The notes under the pieces: model-generated
Databases searched by the model: none
What the model was told of the DNA's origin: nothing
Seen by the model: only the letters and a program-made list of their open reading frames with translations
Made by a program: the position numbers and the translations under genes
Assembly: GCA_944470555.2 (NCBI GenBank)
Contig: OX104134.1
Coordinates: 71,480,678 to 71,544,677, forward strand
From: Heterobilharzia americana
Lineage: Eukaryota > Platyhelminthes > Trematoda > Strigeidida > Schistosomatidae
DNA length: 64,000 nucleotides
Direction: 5' to 3'
Part shown: positions 37,619 through 48,799 of the stretch, piece by piece
Numbering within the stretch: position 1 is the stretch's first letter
How the letters are laid out: each line of letters begins with the position of its first letter

Positions 37619-37760
37619 GTGACTTTGGAGGCCACCCTAGGAACTACTGTAATAACCAATCAGCTTTCGGTATCCTGCCCAAAAAGGCTGTTTCTCTTAA
37701 AATATTGAAGTCTAATTGGCTATCTCAGAAATTGCTAGGATGGCCTTTAAAGTTGCTCAC
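37619..37760 (+). mobile_element. MITE-like foldback element, copy 2
   Basis: Left end gtgactttggaggccaccct, right end reverse complement gtgagcaactttaaaggcca. The interior (ccaatcagctttcggtat ... aattggctatctcag) matches copy 1 in the opposite orientation. The right terminus carries a short extra segment, and no clear target duplication is visible. The ORF over it is spurious. Confidence 0.75.
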
Positions 37761-37764
37761 GAGA

Positions 37765-38225
37765 TGACAGCAAGTGGAGGACACTTGATAAACTGAAAAC
37801 ACTTATAACTTGTTCCTTCTATGTTTATCTTTGTAGAGGATGTGATGCGCATATTTATATCGGTTTCTTAGTTCAGTGACTCACATTTTCCACCTTTCCC
37901 ACCACGTTGTTGATTATGTTTCAAACTTGTTAATTTTCACCACACGAACCTCTGATATCAGTACCTGCTTCCATGTTTTCCATGTTTTAGGACAGTTATC
38001 ATGAAATCTTACAAAACACATTACACTCAGTTGTCTTCTTAGTTTATCTGACATCTAAACTACTTATCTGTCGCACAAGGAGTTGAGAGTACTCTGAGTC
38101 ATCTCTCAAGACGGGTAGGAAAAGAAACATACTGGTGCTAATTTATTCACTGTATAATTCGCATAATATTTGTAGGTTATAAGTGGAAATTCGCAGCTGG
38201 TATCTCAAATTTCATCACATTGTAG
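37765..38225. other. Non-coding stretch
   Basis: Intron-like sequence, nothing recognised. Confidence 0.4.
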
Positions 38226-38231
38226 TCTACT

Positions 38232-38545
38232 TGGTAGCTAACAGGGAAATTCAGGTCTCATGTTTCCTCCTATTTAGGACTCGTCAGCTGGATATACCTG
38301 CCACCAGTGAGAGATGTTGTTCCCCTGAAACTCTAACCTAGTACCCATCACTTTTAACTCCAAAGCGTTTTACAGTAGACTACTGAGGCACACGCATACT
38401 GGATTCTACTGCTAGCCACCAAAAGACTCCAACATAATGAATATCTGCGGAAGATCGAAGTATCCATATAGGAGCCCATCTGCCAACAGAGGCTGGGCAA
38501 TTCAACCCAGTATTGGAACAGGAAGATGAAAGTATCAACAAACAA
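38232..38545. repeat. SM-alpha-like SINE, inverted pair
   Basis: The minus-strand part (38232-38385) holds a hammerhead-like module and a worn tRNA-like head (Box-B-like region near 38325). The plus-strand part (38386-38545) starts at the module's 3' side (tggattctactgctagccac) and continues into gaagtatccatataggagcc and a Gly/Gln-rich looking tail shared with 55.3 kb. The module keeps an acceptable CTGACGA core but the cleavage triplet is GAC instead of NUH. Confidence 0.65.
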
Positions 38546-38666
38546 ATTTCGTCACATTTACCTGTGTTTTTGTAATCCCATTAGTATGCAACCTAAGTGA
38601 GCTGCTAGTTTATTCGTGGTGAGAAAAGTTGGGCATATCCCGTAAGCCCTTTATAGCTAGATAAAA

Positions 38667-38780
38667 GTGAGTCTAAAGGTCACCGTAGCTTTCTATATTT
38701 GGGTTGGAAAAGTAGCTTTTTCAATATTAAATAAAAGTAATTGGTTATCTCAGCAGTTACCAGATTGGTTTTTAGAGTCA
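38667..38780 (+). mobile_element. MITE-like foldback element, copy 4 (worn)
   Basis: gtgagtctaaaggtcacc at the left and the complement of tttagagtca at the right frame an interior with gggttggaaaagtagcttt and taattggttatctcagcagt, the same order as copy 2 but with a deletion. Only about 1 kb separates it from copy 2. Confidence 0.65.
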
Positions 38781-38789
38781 ATATACAAC

Positions 38790-40020
38790 AAAGCTCTTCT
38801 TTTCACCTGGTGATAAGAGTCTTATTTTCAACATCATAGAGCTTAGACTACATGACGATGAAAACACCTTATTCGCAACCTTTCGTATTTATTTTTGTAA
38901 AAAATAGCCACATTAATCAAAAGGTGGTATCTGTCAAGGTTACCACCACGCTATTGCTTCTTCCTAATCGGTGAAAGTGATTTTGATACTGAACATAATC
39001 TACATTTGTTACTCAGGTATCTGTTTTACGTTGAATACATATTTATCGCAATGTTTTTACGTTTTTCTTTGTATCACCTCTCTTCGAACGTATTTGCTTA
39101 GATTGTCACAGACACGAATGACTAATTAAAAGTCGGTTGTTTATTCTGTGTTGAATAAAAAAACATTTAAAAAATCGCATAAAATGCAATACGGCTTATT
39201 TTTGCTGACATAAAGAATGAAATAACCTGTTTCCATAAAAACGAAAGACGTAAAAAGCTATCAATTTCCTATAATAAAAATATGCTACAATCCAGATTTA
39301 TCAGAGGGACAAATGTTAAAATTATTGGGATATATGTGTATAAGGAGTAGCTTATTAGTAAGTTTTTTAACTGTAGTATTGAGTGATACTGGACACAATC
39401 CTTCAGTAAGCATTTACTACTTTAAAGTTGCACTTTAGCGTTGCTGATACGAATTAATGTATGGGAATCGAAGTTATATAACTTCTTGCTTCTTAGATTT
39501 GACTATCGAGTAGTAGAATTCGGAATCACACTGAATGGAATTAACTCTTCATTCTCCATCTATAACTTGACCGATAATCGAAACTAAAGATGTCCTGAAA
39601 TATTTGAGACAAATTGGTTTGGTAAATAGATATTCATGCGAATAAATATTAAATGAACTGAAGGGTAACGGAGTAATATATTTATCAAACGGTACTGGGA
39701 AAAAATTGCACATGAATGGGAGTCTACTTGTTGTATTTAAACTGTCTGTAAAGTTTTAAGTAGTATATTTACGTTTTTGGTGTTTCTGCAATTAGCTCAT
39801 TTCGTTAAGTACGTATGAATTCACAGACACAGTCGCATGCAAACGGATAATTGTAAAACGGAGTAGTAGGTAAAAGAAAATAAAAACCAATTCTTTCTGT
39901 TGATTGAATTGACAGTTAAGTTACTTTTTTCCCATTAAACTGATTGATTAACTTGGCTTTGGCTTAGATGCTGCATGAATTTGTGGTTGCACACTTCTGA
40001 GTAGTCTCAGACTACGACTT
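38790..40020. other. AT-rich non-coding stretch
   Basis: No supported gene or recurrent repeat. Confidence 0.4.
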
Positions 40021-40021
40021 A

Positions 40022-40399
40022 ATGTCCCTTAAACGCTTCCTTAGTTCCCTAGGTTCTTTAGCTAACATCCTTCTTTATTTTAATAGTTTCATCTTTGTTG
40101 TATGTATGCATCAAGTATACGATTTTGTTATTCAGGACATATTTCCAGTTTGGGAATGGGTTCAGTTTATGAGGTTCAGACCTAGTGTGAGGATAGCGGC
40201 CTTGGATATGTTAGACGCTCTTCACCCCTCTGCCGTATGTTGGTGGTTGGAACAATCTTCAGTGAAATTAAGCCTGATGACTTTGAGGCTAGGATGTTAC
40301 AATAATTCACAACATCATTTACTGAAGAAGCTGTGGAATGCACAGCGAACTGTTCAGAAAAATCTTGTTGATTTTTCAAACTCTATGGGATTGTATTAG
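40022..40399 (+). CDS. Unrecognised 125-codon ORF
   Basis: The frame predicts a hydrophobic start (NILLYFNSFIFVVCM) and then FPVWEWVQFMRFRPSVRIAALDMLDALHPS and a basic tail. The part from about 40125 has less AT-biased codons than the flanks. An alternative frame reads EIKPDDFEARMLQ followed by a stop, which resembles a mutated gag or element ORF. I cannot tell an exon from a decayed element. Confidence 0.25.
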   Translation: MSLKRFLSSLGSLANILLYFNSFIFVVCMHQVYDFVIQDIFPVWEWVQFMRFRPSVRIAALDMLDALHPSAVCWWLEQSSVKLSLMTLRLGCYNNSQHHLLKKLWNAQRTVQKNLVDFSNSMGLY

Positions 40400-41485
40400 G
40401 ACCTAGTTATATAATCTTTTGCTGTTGATATCAATCATGTACGTAATTAAGATTTTTAATGTTTGATAATTTTATTTACGGCAATAGAAAATCTATCAAA
40501 AAGGTGAAAATTTATTTATGACTAATTTTTCTTTAAATTCTTAACTTCTTTTTACTCTCTCTCTGTTCTCGCCGTTCGGTTGGCATATTCATTTACCTGT
40601 CTGCTTTAGTTTCCAGTCACTCCTCTTTATTGATATAAAGCACTTTTCTGCGATGCAAGCTCTTATGAGTTTTAACCGTCCCTACTGGTTGTCGTGTAAT
40701 GCTCTCTGAGTCGATCAGACTACATCAAAATTAGAAAGGCATTTAGTGATCATATATTATACTCCATCGCTTCAAAAACCAAACTACAACGATGACTTTT
40801 ATATGCAACATTTTTATGTTTGCATTATGCCATCAGAACTGATGTTCAGTCTCAAAAACCTCTTGTGTTCTTTTAAATTTGAACCATTTCATCCAGTGCT
40901 TCAGTCCGAAATGCTTAGAGGGAACGAATCAAAATACAATCAGTGTATCAACAAAAATTATTTGATTTCAACCAATTCATCACCACAACACTCTAGTAAG
41001 TACTATTGTGATTATACATAACTTCATTTTATCTAGAAGTTGTTACCAAAAGAAAAACCCTCGTGTTACTAGTATAGTCATATTTTCCACCTATACACAC
41101 ACAACACGTCACTGGTCAGTATCTGCACTTGGATGTTGCCTGGCCTATCCCTGTTTGATTGGTAATAATTCTACTGAATCTGTAGATGAATACCATTTTA
41201 TAATTTTAATTGCATCTGGGTAGGAAATTCAACTAAAAATTCAGTTGCCCTTAATATGGGAATACTAATCAACAAATAGGTAAAATCAGAGAATTTACTG
41301 AGAAGAGAGTTGAGAATTTTAGGTTACATTACTGAAAAATAGTCTTAAGTTTTTCTTTTTTCTGGCATTATTCAATCTTTGAGGTTTTTATGAACTTTCC
41401 ATTGCCAGGCTACGCAATTTCATCAGCATTTACTTCACACGGGAGTTTGAAGGTTTATTTTCAAATATGTATCTCATTTTGATAT
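40400..41485. other. Stretch with weak exon-like ORFs
   Basis: Frames at 40746-41021 and 41008-41223 are adjacent, and the first carries a donor-like A|GTAAGT at about 40993. Neither has a recognisable motif. Confidence 0.3.
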
Positions 41486-41489
41486 ATAC

Positions 41490-41663
41490 CACGGATTGAC
41501 ATCAGTTGAAGAACTATTGGAGATCTGGGAGCATTCGATAGCTGTCTCATCCTAGCATAGGACTCCACAGCACTGCGCACCCATGACCTGCCCGGGATCG
41601 AACCAAGGACCTTCTGGTTTCGTGGCCAGCATGTTACCGTGTCAGAATCCAGTGTTCAATATT
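41490..41663 (-). repeat. SINE family A, antisense copy
   Basis: From the 3' tail (cacggattgacatcagttga) through the body (cctagcataggactccacag) to the B-box-like cgggatcgaaccaaggacc (41588-41606) and head (gtggccagcatgttaccg). This is one of the two near full-length family A copies. Confidence 0.75.
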
Positions 41664-41822
41664 TTCCTACTTCTTTACAATACATCCACATAAATTAACT
41701 GGATTTCGCCAGACAGTCATATTGTCTAAGGAAAAAAAGATGAAAGATTTACATCACTTTTCATTTGTGAAGCCAGAAAAACTGAATTCATTGTGTTAAG
41801 GAAAGAAAAGGTTCACTTCAAA

Positions 41823-42005
41823 ATGAAAACTACCTCATCATCTCGCAAACTGTGCACCCAATCTTCCCTTGACGATTGCAACAGCATAGCTGCTATATGT
41901 TTGTGGAGAGTTTCTCATCACAAAGATTGTGAAAAAACGAACTGGAAGAAAAATACTATTTTCTTACAAGGGGACAAAGCAACACAAACTTATAAGTTGA
42001 CATAG
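41823..42005 (+). CDS. Small ORF, unrecognised
   Basis: From the ATG at 41823 it predicts about 60 residues, MKTTSSSRKLCTQSS..., with Cys at several positions and a Lys-rich end. The first 30 codons look coding-like (few A/T-only codons). It has no signal peptide or membrane segment and no identifiable homologue. It might be a short exon. Confidence 0.25.
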   Translation: MKTTSSSRKLCTQSSLDDCNSIAAICLWRVSHHKDCEKTNWKKNTIFLQGDKATQTYKLT

Positions 42006-42009
42006 ACAA

Positions 42010-42610
42010 AAAGGAAAAAAGAAGGATAAAGTCATCATTCTAATTCATCTTTCTCTATCCCTTTTTTAATGGATTATCATCCTTTAATAACGAAAATGTA
42101 GGTCAGTGGAGCGAAGAAAAAGAAGGAGAAGGAGGGAAGTGAAAAGGGTTTGAAACAGCAAAACAGGATGTTCAACATGTTCAGTGTCTTCTTATTTCTT
42201 TACATCGTTTTCTTGTTTTTAACAGCTAATTTTTTCTTTCTCTTTATTCTAGCTGACAACCTTGCGAGTATATTTAAATGATTATGTTGTTTGTCGATCA
42301 TGATTATGATGGCGAAAACTATGATACTGATGGTCGATAGATCCGAATGTTCTCATCTTCATCTCTTTATCTTCCCTTCTCCCTCTCTCTAAATCATCCT
42401 ACTTCATTTTTTCATTTTCCATCAAAACAAATTATTTGGAATCAGATTTACGGGTGAACTCTAAGCACTAAAAGAAAAAAGGGAATTTTAGGTAAGTAAT
42501 GTAGAACGTGACACTGAAAATAATAACAGTGATCGTTAAAAATAGTGAACATTAGAATAAGTATTTTCTGGGAAACACTGGTAGGTAACTAGAGGGCAAT
42601 CAATTTCGTC
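42010..42610. other. Purine-rich then pyrimidine-rich stretch
   Basis: A GA-rich tract (about 42108-42145) is followed by CT-rich sequence (42215-42250, 42355-42410). No gene is supported. Confidence 0.45.
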
Positions 42611-42629
42611 ATTTTTAGTCCTATGTGCT

Positions 42630-42965
42630 GATCGAATTCTGTCGATCATTTTGCAATGTGACCACCAGGCTAGAAGGCTGACTATCGCGATGCAGCAGGA
42701 TAGATACTAGTTATGTGAAGGTAATCGGCCAGTACTCCTGGACCTGATTTCCGTGCTTTTTTGCACTCAGCAAGACTTATCTGCAACCTCAAAGTAACTG
42801 ATGTCTCGTATGACATCTAAATCCGCATCACCATGATTTAAAGTCAGAGACGTTACTGCTGAACTATTCAGAAACGTCACTTCCCTCGAGTTTGCAGATA
42901 AGCCTTACTGATGGGTGCCAACCAGTACAAAACCTAGGTCATCTAGGGCTTCCTACTGGCTGCCT
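42630..42965. repeat. SINE family C, inverted pair
   Basis: A minus-strand copy from cattttgcaatgtgaccacc (body) through ctgcaacctcaaagtaactg to the head near 42875 is joined to a plus-strand fragment ttccctcgagtttgcagata ... cctaggtcatctagg. The arrangement repeats the pairs at 4.5 and 7.2-7.7 kb. Confidence 0.6.
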
Positions 42966-42969
42966 CCAA

Positions 42970-44605
42970 CCGACATATATATTTTCTGAGAATTACATTC
43001 TAACATTCTGGAACGTAGCTGTACACTTATAAGCTGCTTATTTTTTGTGCACCATGATATTTGACCTTGAACACCTAATCATTTGATTTGTTCCCAACAT
43101 GTAATCAGATTCAGACTAGATATAGTTCCGTTAAAGCAAGAGATATTTTTCGGATGATCAATTACAATGTAACCTGTTTGATTGCTTTTGATAAGTTATT
43201 AGAAAATCGAGTAAACTCTTCGATCTACCTCAGGAATGTAATTCTTTGAGTGGAAGGCATTTCCACTTGCACTAGTTGGTAGTCAGAAATGAAGAATGGA
43301 GGACACTTCTACTAAATATTGTGTCCGTAACCATTAAGAGCTGTTCAGGAACACTAAGGGAAAACGGTTGAGACTGTTTATGATTTAACCAATAATCCCT
43401 AAAATTTCTTTGAACTTATAATTAGGTTTTAAAGCTTATGACGGGTTGATTAAGGATTCCTACTTCCCTCTGCATAAACACATCGTGCATGCTTATAGAG
43501 TGATTACAGTGTTCTCCTGCAAAAAGTTCATTTTCTTTTGTATTCTTAAGATATAAAAATATGTGAAATGGTATAAACTATATTGATATTCAAACAGAAA
43601 ATCTTATGTCACATAGCTTCAGTACGAAAGACAAATAATTTGTGGCCTACTTATTCCATCATATTGAGTTTGATTCACCAAGCTAATGCTATATAAGAAA
43701 GTTTTATCAAAAAGGGGATTTTGGTAACAGCCTATTTTACGGCATTTTCAGATGACGTTGATATTCAATGAAATACTTCCTTCATTAAAGCATCCAATAA
43801 TTACTTTATTTTTCGAAGCACTTAGAACTTTCTGTAAATCGGTGTTTTACATACTTAAAGCTGAGGAAACGAATTTTGGCTAGAGGTGAAGGAGCAGTCA
43901 TCCGTCTACAGCTTTCGTGTATCTGTAACTGACATGCATAGTTAGAGCTTCAGTTTCATAGCCACGTATTTTGCTTGCAAGCCCAGCGATCATATGACCC
44001 TTTCCTTTTGATTCCAACCCTGTTAGCTTGATAGTTAGTTGACCTCATCTGAGGTCGAAATGAAATAACAGCAAATTAAATGAACTGATAATCTTTCATT
44101 TACGTGGACTAATATTTATATGACTACTGTAATTCAACTAGAGAAAATTTTTATGATACCAAAGAGTGACTGGTTCAAGTCAGTTAATTATTTATTCATT
44201 CATTTCAATTTATTTGGAAGTGGTGACCCTTCAATTATATATTTTTTAAAAGGGTATATTTTACATTCACTTTACACAAATTCGTTACTAATTAGGTCAA
44301 AGATAAGCTTTTTTAAGATCTCGTATTTTCATTTAGTTAATTCACAACTCTGACTATATCCCTCACTCGCGCATTTATTTCAAAGTTTATTCTTTGTAAA
44401 TTTGTCTTAACAATTGAACGTAATCGAATAATGGTTAGGAAATAATGCTTGAACTGCTAGTTTCATGTTCAAATTTGAACCCATTTGGATTACATCATAA
44501 GAAATATTAGCATAACTTAATCATGACGTTAAAGATGTCACATATTTTAGTGTACGACTTATGTCATCATTATTAATGAGGTATTTTTGAGTGATTAAGC
44601 CTATA
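42970..44605. other. AT-rich non-coding stretch
   Basis: No supported gene. The ORF at 44120-44353 has background composition. Confidence 0.4.
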
Positions 44606-44610
44606 TTTTT

Positions 44611-44731
44611 GAGTATCTTTAAAGGCCACCCTAGCAACTGCCGAGATAGACAATTGCATCTCTTCATCTTATGAAAAACTCCTTTTCTAGCCAGAATATT
44701 TAAACCTGTTTGGTTTGGCCTTTAAAGTCAC
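44611..44731 (-). mobile_element. MITE-like foldback element, copy 3
   Basis: Left end tttaaaggccaccctagcaa, right end reverse complement gtgactttaaaggcca. Orientation is as copy 1, with a shorter centre. An imperfect 9-bp flank (tatattttt / tgtattttt, one mismatch) may be a target duplication. Confidence 0.75.
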
Positions 44732-45057
44732 TTGTATTTTTAACCTTTGCATGGTGGAGGACAAAACAAATGAACAAAATGCGCTCAATATTTTCTGCAT
44801 GTGTTTTCGTAGTCATATGTATTCATTCGAAAATGGAACTCTATTGATGTAATTCTTTCTGTTTTGTATACACCAATATAGTGAAAACTTAAAAGGCAAC
44901 TAGATTATTCAATATGTACATGAATATAATGACAGTGAATAATTTACAAAATAACTTATTACCTGAAGTTGACCTTTTAAAAGATTTTATGGATGAAGTT
45001 TTGTCATATTATTTGGTTGGCAATGACTATTACACCCGTTTTGTTGTATTACGGACT

Positions 45058-45212
45058 CATCAGATGGATGTGCCTACTTTGCAGTAAGTAACTCGAAAAT
45101 CACAACTTCTAACAATGGGGTAACAATGTTGCTACTTGTTAGTACATCCAGCTGACAAGTCTCAAGTAGAACGAAATGATCGTCCTGGATTCCACTGTTA
45201 GCCACTACCTAT
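45058..45212. repeat. SM-alpha-like SINE, inverted fragments
   Basis: A minus-strand scrap (actcatcagatggatgtg) precedes a plus-strand hammerhead-like module (45144-45192), stem I arms atccag/ctggat, GAAA box present, CTGACAA core (G8 to A), then the standard ttccactgttagccactacc. Confidence 0.7.
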
Positions 45213-45330
45213 CACTAATAAATGGAGTAACAAATTTGATCATTTTCATTGCAAGAAGAGTTTTGACTTGATATATTGTCAACCAGTTTGTGTCGTATTT
45301 GCGATATTTTTCTGGAAGTTTTTCGAAGCC

Positions 45331-45359
45331 TATATATATATATATATGTATATATATAT
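45331..45359. repeat. (TA)n microsatellite
   Basis: 29 bp of alternating TA with one G interruption. Confidence 0.95.
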
Positions 45360-45449
45360 CATCTACAGACAGTTCATTCCAAGGAATCATAGGGTGTTAA
45401 CCAAAAGGTTGTCAAACATCATTATTACTAACAGCAGTTTAAATCCTTA

Positions 45450-46365
45450 ACTTGTTATAGTTTCTTCCCTATGAATCTTCAGATTGTAACACTGACAATT
45501 TTAGAATCAATAATGAATTGTTAGACCAAATATATGAAAAAGTTTCTAATTGATCATTAGGAAGAGACTTCAAACGGAAAAAGCATTACACCGGAAGTAA
45601 CAAACACTTATTTTATACTACCTTAGGACTTTCGGTTTTGCGCACACAGGACCATTAGATCTCGTTACTAGCGTATTATCATTAAAAAGCTGTATTAGAA
45701 CATTTTGATGCATATTTTAAAAATTCCGTCTCAGTCGTCAAACTGGTTTCGGTGTGTGGTTGTAATACTCGTAGCTTTCAGAAGTCATTTTTTGTGGTGA
45801 CACTTACTATAGTGGCATACGGCTTACGATGACAGTTCTGCATTAACATAACGGATACTCCTAACTGTTTATCTTGTCTCAGTTACACTTAGTTATGGTT
45901 TCATGAAGATGATGGAAATAAGTTCAATTGTTAAACAGTTCTACTAGTAAAGTAGTTTCTCAAAATTATTATCCTGAGATAGAACATAGTTTTGGAATTT
46001 ATTATCGTTCTTTGTATTTGTGCCTGATTTTTTGCAAACAATGCTGAACTTGAAGTAGAATTTTTATTTATTAAGGAGTAAAAGATGAGGAATGCTGTAA
46101 ACACAGCAACGAAAATAATGACTATGTCAGTATCAGTGGTTTGAGAAAAACGCTGCGAGACAGCGCGAACCAACGGTAATTTAACAGTCGATATTTAAAG
46201 AATCTCATACACAAGTGGATCGGGTCAAGTTACCAAACGTTCACATTAGTATCCAAAGAACAAGTGGATAAAAAAGACAGATTTAAAGTAGAAAAAGTTG
46301 TATGAGAGATTAAACAATCTAAAGATAATGGTTGATGCAAATATCCAAGCTTCAAAAGATGTCAA
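45450..46365. other. AT-rich non-coding stretch
   Basis: No supported gene or repeat. The minus-strand ORF at 45931-46173 is not coding-like. Confidence 0.4.
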
Positions 46366-46369
46366 GTAG

Positions 46370-46970
46370 TGAATACATCAACATCATTGTGAGAAATTTT
46401 CGGCTGTGTCGTCAAGAATCCTCAACCTCTGATTATCATTGTCTCAAGGACCACAGCTATGTATTCTGCACCTCCATACATGGCTCATGAAAACTGTTAG
46501 GGTCTTGATGTGGCCACTCTGATTTCTCTTCCAACCTAATCCAACTTCCCTTAGCATCACATCTTGAGGCAGGTGGTGGCTTGGGATGTGCATTGCATTT
46601 CTATAATGGTTCACAGCCTCACCAATAGACTTCCCTGTCTTGCTTAGTGTCTTTCACATAACTTCAACATTGCTCACACGACTCCAACAAAAGTGAGCGA
46701 TGCTACGAAGACAGCTGTGGTAAAATGCCTGTTATTGCTTCTTGCCCTACGCTTTTAATAGGCATGTCTCACAACCATGTAATAAGACAGAATGAACTGC
46801 ATCACAGTATATCCATGGGTTGTTAGATAGTCAGGTATCTAGCCACTCAGTGCCACAGGTGGTGCATGTTGTCAAACGCTAAGCGGGCTTTCTGTATCCA
46901 AGCTGAGATCTCATCCGCAACCAGCCCGTTTGGCGGACTGATCTTGCGGTCAAAAATACCGTTAACTTCT
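46370..46970 (-). mobile_element. LINE C-terminal fragment, antisense
   Basis: On the minus strand the segment reads DRKISPPNGLVADEISAWIQKARLAFDNMHH-like sequence from about 46950, then the region leading to the C-terminal end. It matches the part of the LINE between RT motif C and the GHVLRMP block seen at 28.7-30.8 kb. It is full of stops. Confidence 0.7.
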
Positions 46971-46974
46971 AAGT

Positions 46975-47783
46975 TGAAATCTTCATATTATCAAAGTGAG
47001 GATGCAAAGATAGTAATTTAACGAATTTATGGTCTTATCAAAATATCTACATAATCCAGTAACATATTCTCTAGAAAGCGACAGTTTCTCGAAGTTTGAA
47101 GTTAACCCTAAATGGTTTCCAAGAAGCGTGAAACTTCAGTTTGAAACTTCCTGCAGGCTGCTGTGTAACATGTAATGCCAAACACGGTTTGTTTAGCTGT
47201 CGCATTGCTTACCTTAATTGCCGTTTTGGAAACTGATCGACTCACCTCCATTCACAGTAAATACGGATAACCATATCAATTTACCAGAATCATTCACGTC
47301 TGAATGTCACCCAAAAAGCTTTTTTATATTGCCATACATCTTTAAACGTTTATTGTCATTTGATTTACTGAGGAAGAGAACCATTATGTATATTCCTGAA
47401 GGTAATAGAACGGTATTCATTGTTTGTTAATCAATCTCATAATCGCTGTTAAAATGTTTACGAGTCAACTATGAATAACAAATATTCAGTGTTATATATT
47501 ATTGATGTTCTTAAACCAACGAACTTAATGAGATGGATAATAATATCTTGAGAGAAATGATAAAACAGATATTTGCGAAAACTGAATAACTTAGGAGTGG
47601 TTTGTTTTGATCTATTCTAATCACATTAGGTCACTGAGACCTAGTAAATCTAACTTCTTCAGATGTTGAAAATTTCTTTAACTTTTTATTACAAACTGTA
47701 AACAAAGATTTGAAGCTAAGAGTTATTTTCGAAAATATTATGGTATATGACTATCAGGCCAAAATACTTATTTCATTAGGTAT
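46975..47783. other. AT-rich non-coding stretch
   Basis: No supported gene or repeat. The ORF at 47218-47430 is not supported. Confidence 0.4.
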
Positions 47784-47793
47784 CATAATAAAC

Positions 47794-48789
47794 TTGAAGG
47801 GAAGACAGGAGTGAAACAAGGTTGCCTACTATCCCCCATGATATTCCTGATTCTTGTCGACTGGATCATGCAGCAAACAGTGAGGAGCGAGAAGAGAGGG
47901 ATACACTGGACTGCGGAAAAGAACTTGGAAGATTTGGATTTCGCCAACGATGACTTGTGTCTGATGTCACACAAACTGGAAGATCTACAGGCGAAAACTA
48001 ACAAGTTGATAGAAGAGGCAGCGAAGATGGGACTTCAGGTGAATATAGAGAAGACAGAGGTGATGAAGATACCGCACCAACAACTCCAACAACAACAACA
48101 ACAAACTCCAATCACCATCAATGGGAGAAACTTAAAGGAAGTAACCTCCTTCACTTATCTAGGAAGCACTGTTTCAACTACAGGCGGGACGGACGAGGAC
48201 GTCAAAGCCAGCCAGGATCGGAAAGCCAGCAAGACAGGTGTTCATTAGCCTGAAACCAGTGTGGAGATCTTCTGCACTGCACTCAGCATGTGGAACAAGG
48301 TCAGGATTTTCAACACCAATGTCAAGTCAGTGCTTCTACATGGTTTAGAGACTTGGCGCATTACGAAAGGCATTTCCAACAAACTACAGACATTTATCAA
48401 CAACTGCCTACGTTGGCTCGCTACTGAAGATCAGATGGCCAGAATAATAGGAATAAGCAACAAGGAGCTCTGGGAACGAACCAACCAAGAACCTATCGCT
48501 CAACAAATATGCAGTGGAAGGAAGTGGAGATGGATTGTGCATAGACTGAGAAGGCTGACTGGGGATATCAAGCGTCAAGCCAGTTGTTCGAGTGGAACCC
48601 AGAAGGGAAGCGACAAGTTGGGCGTCCTAGCTGAGGGTGATATGTAGGAGATCATGCGAGGAGGAAATGAGAGCTTCTGGGCTGTCGCGGAGCCAGGTTG
48701 AAAAGATTTCAGAGAAGAGAGTGAAATGGAGACGTGCTACTGAAGCCCTATGTTCCACTAGGAACCCAAGGAACTATAATAATAATAAC
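47794..48789 (+). mobile_element. RTE-like LINE, 5'-truncated insertion
   Basis: The insertion is bounded by the 10-bp direct repeat cataataaac (47784-47793 and 48790-48799), read as a target-site duplication, so both ends are defined. It starts inside RT at GVKQGCLLSPMIFLILVDW, continues with DLDFANDDLCLMSHKLEDLQ (motif C changed from FADD to FAND), ITINGRNLKEVTSFTYLGS, KVRIFNTNVKSVLLHGLETW, ISNKELWERTNQEP, and ends with CSTRNPRN-like coding and an (AAT)n tail. A stop at 48246-48248 and local frame shifts break it. A CAA-rich tract (48083-48110) encodes Gln in the copy. Confidence 0.9.
47811..48647 (+). pseudogene. RTE RT C-terminal half, broken
   Basis: One frame is open from the GCLLSP region to the TAG at 48246-48248 and again to 48647. 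Between about 48215 and 48285 the conserved residues (ARIGKA...FISLKPVW) are in a neighbouring frame, showing compensating indels. Loss of the first catalytic Asp of motif C means no polymerase activity. Confidence 0.85.
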
Positions 48790-48799
48790 CATAATAAAC

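Noticed and set aside
38232..38298. Active hammerhead at 38.3 kb
   Set aside because: The core CTGACGA would be acceptable, but the cleavage triplet is GAC instead of NUH and stem I has a mismatch.
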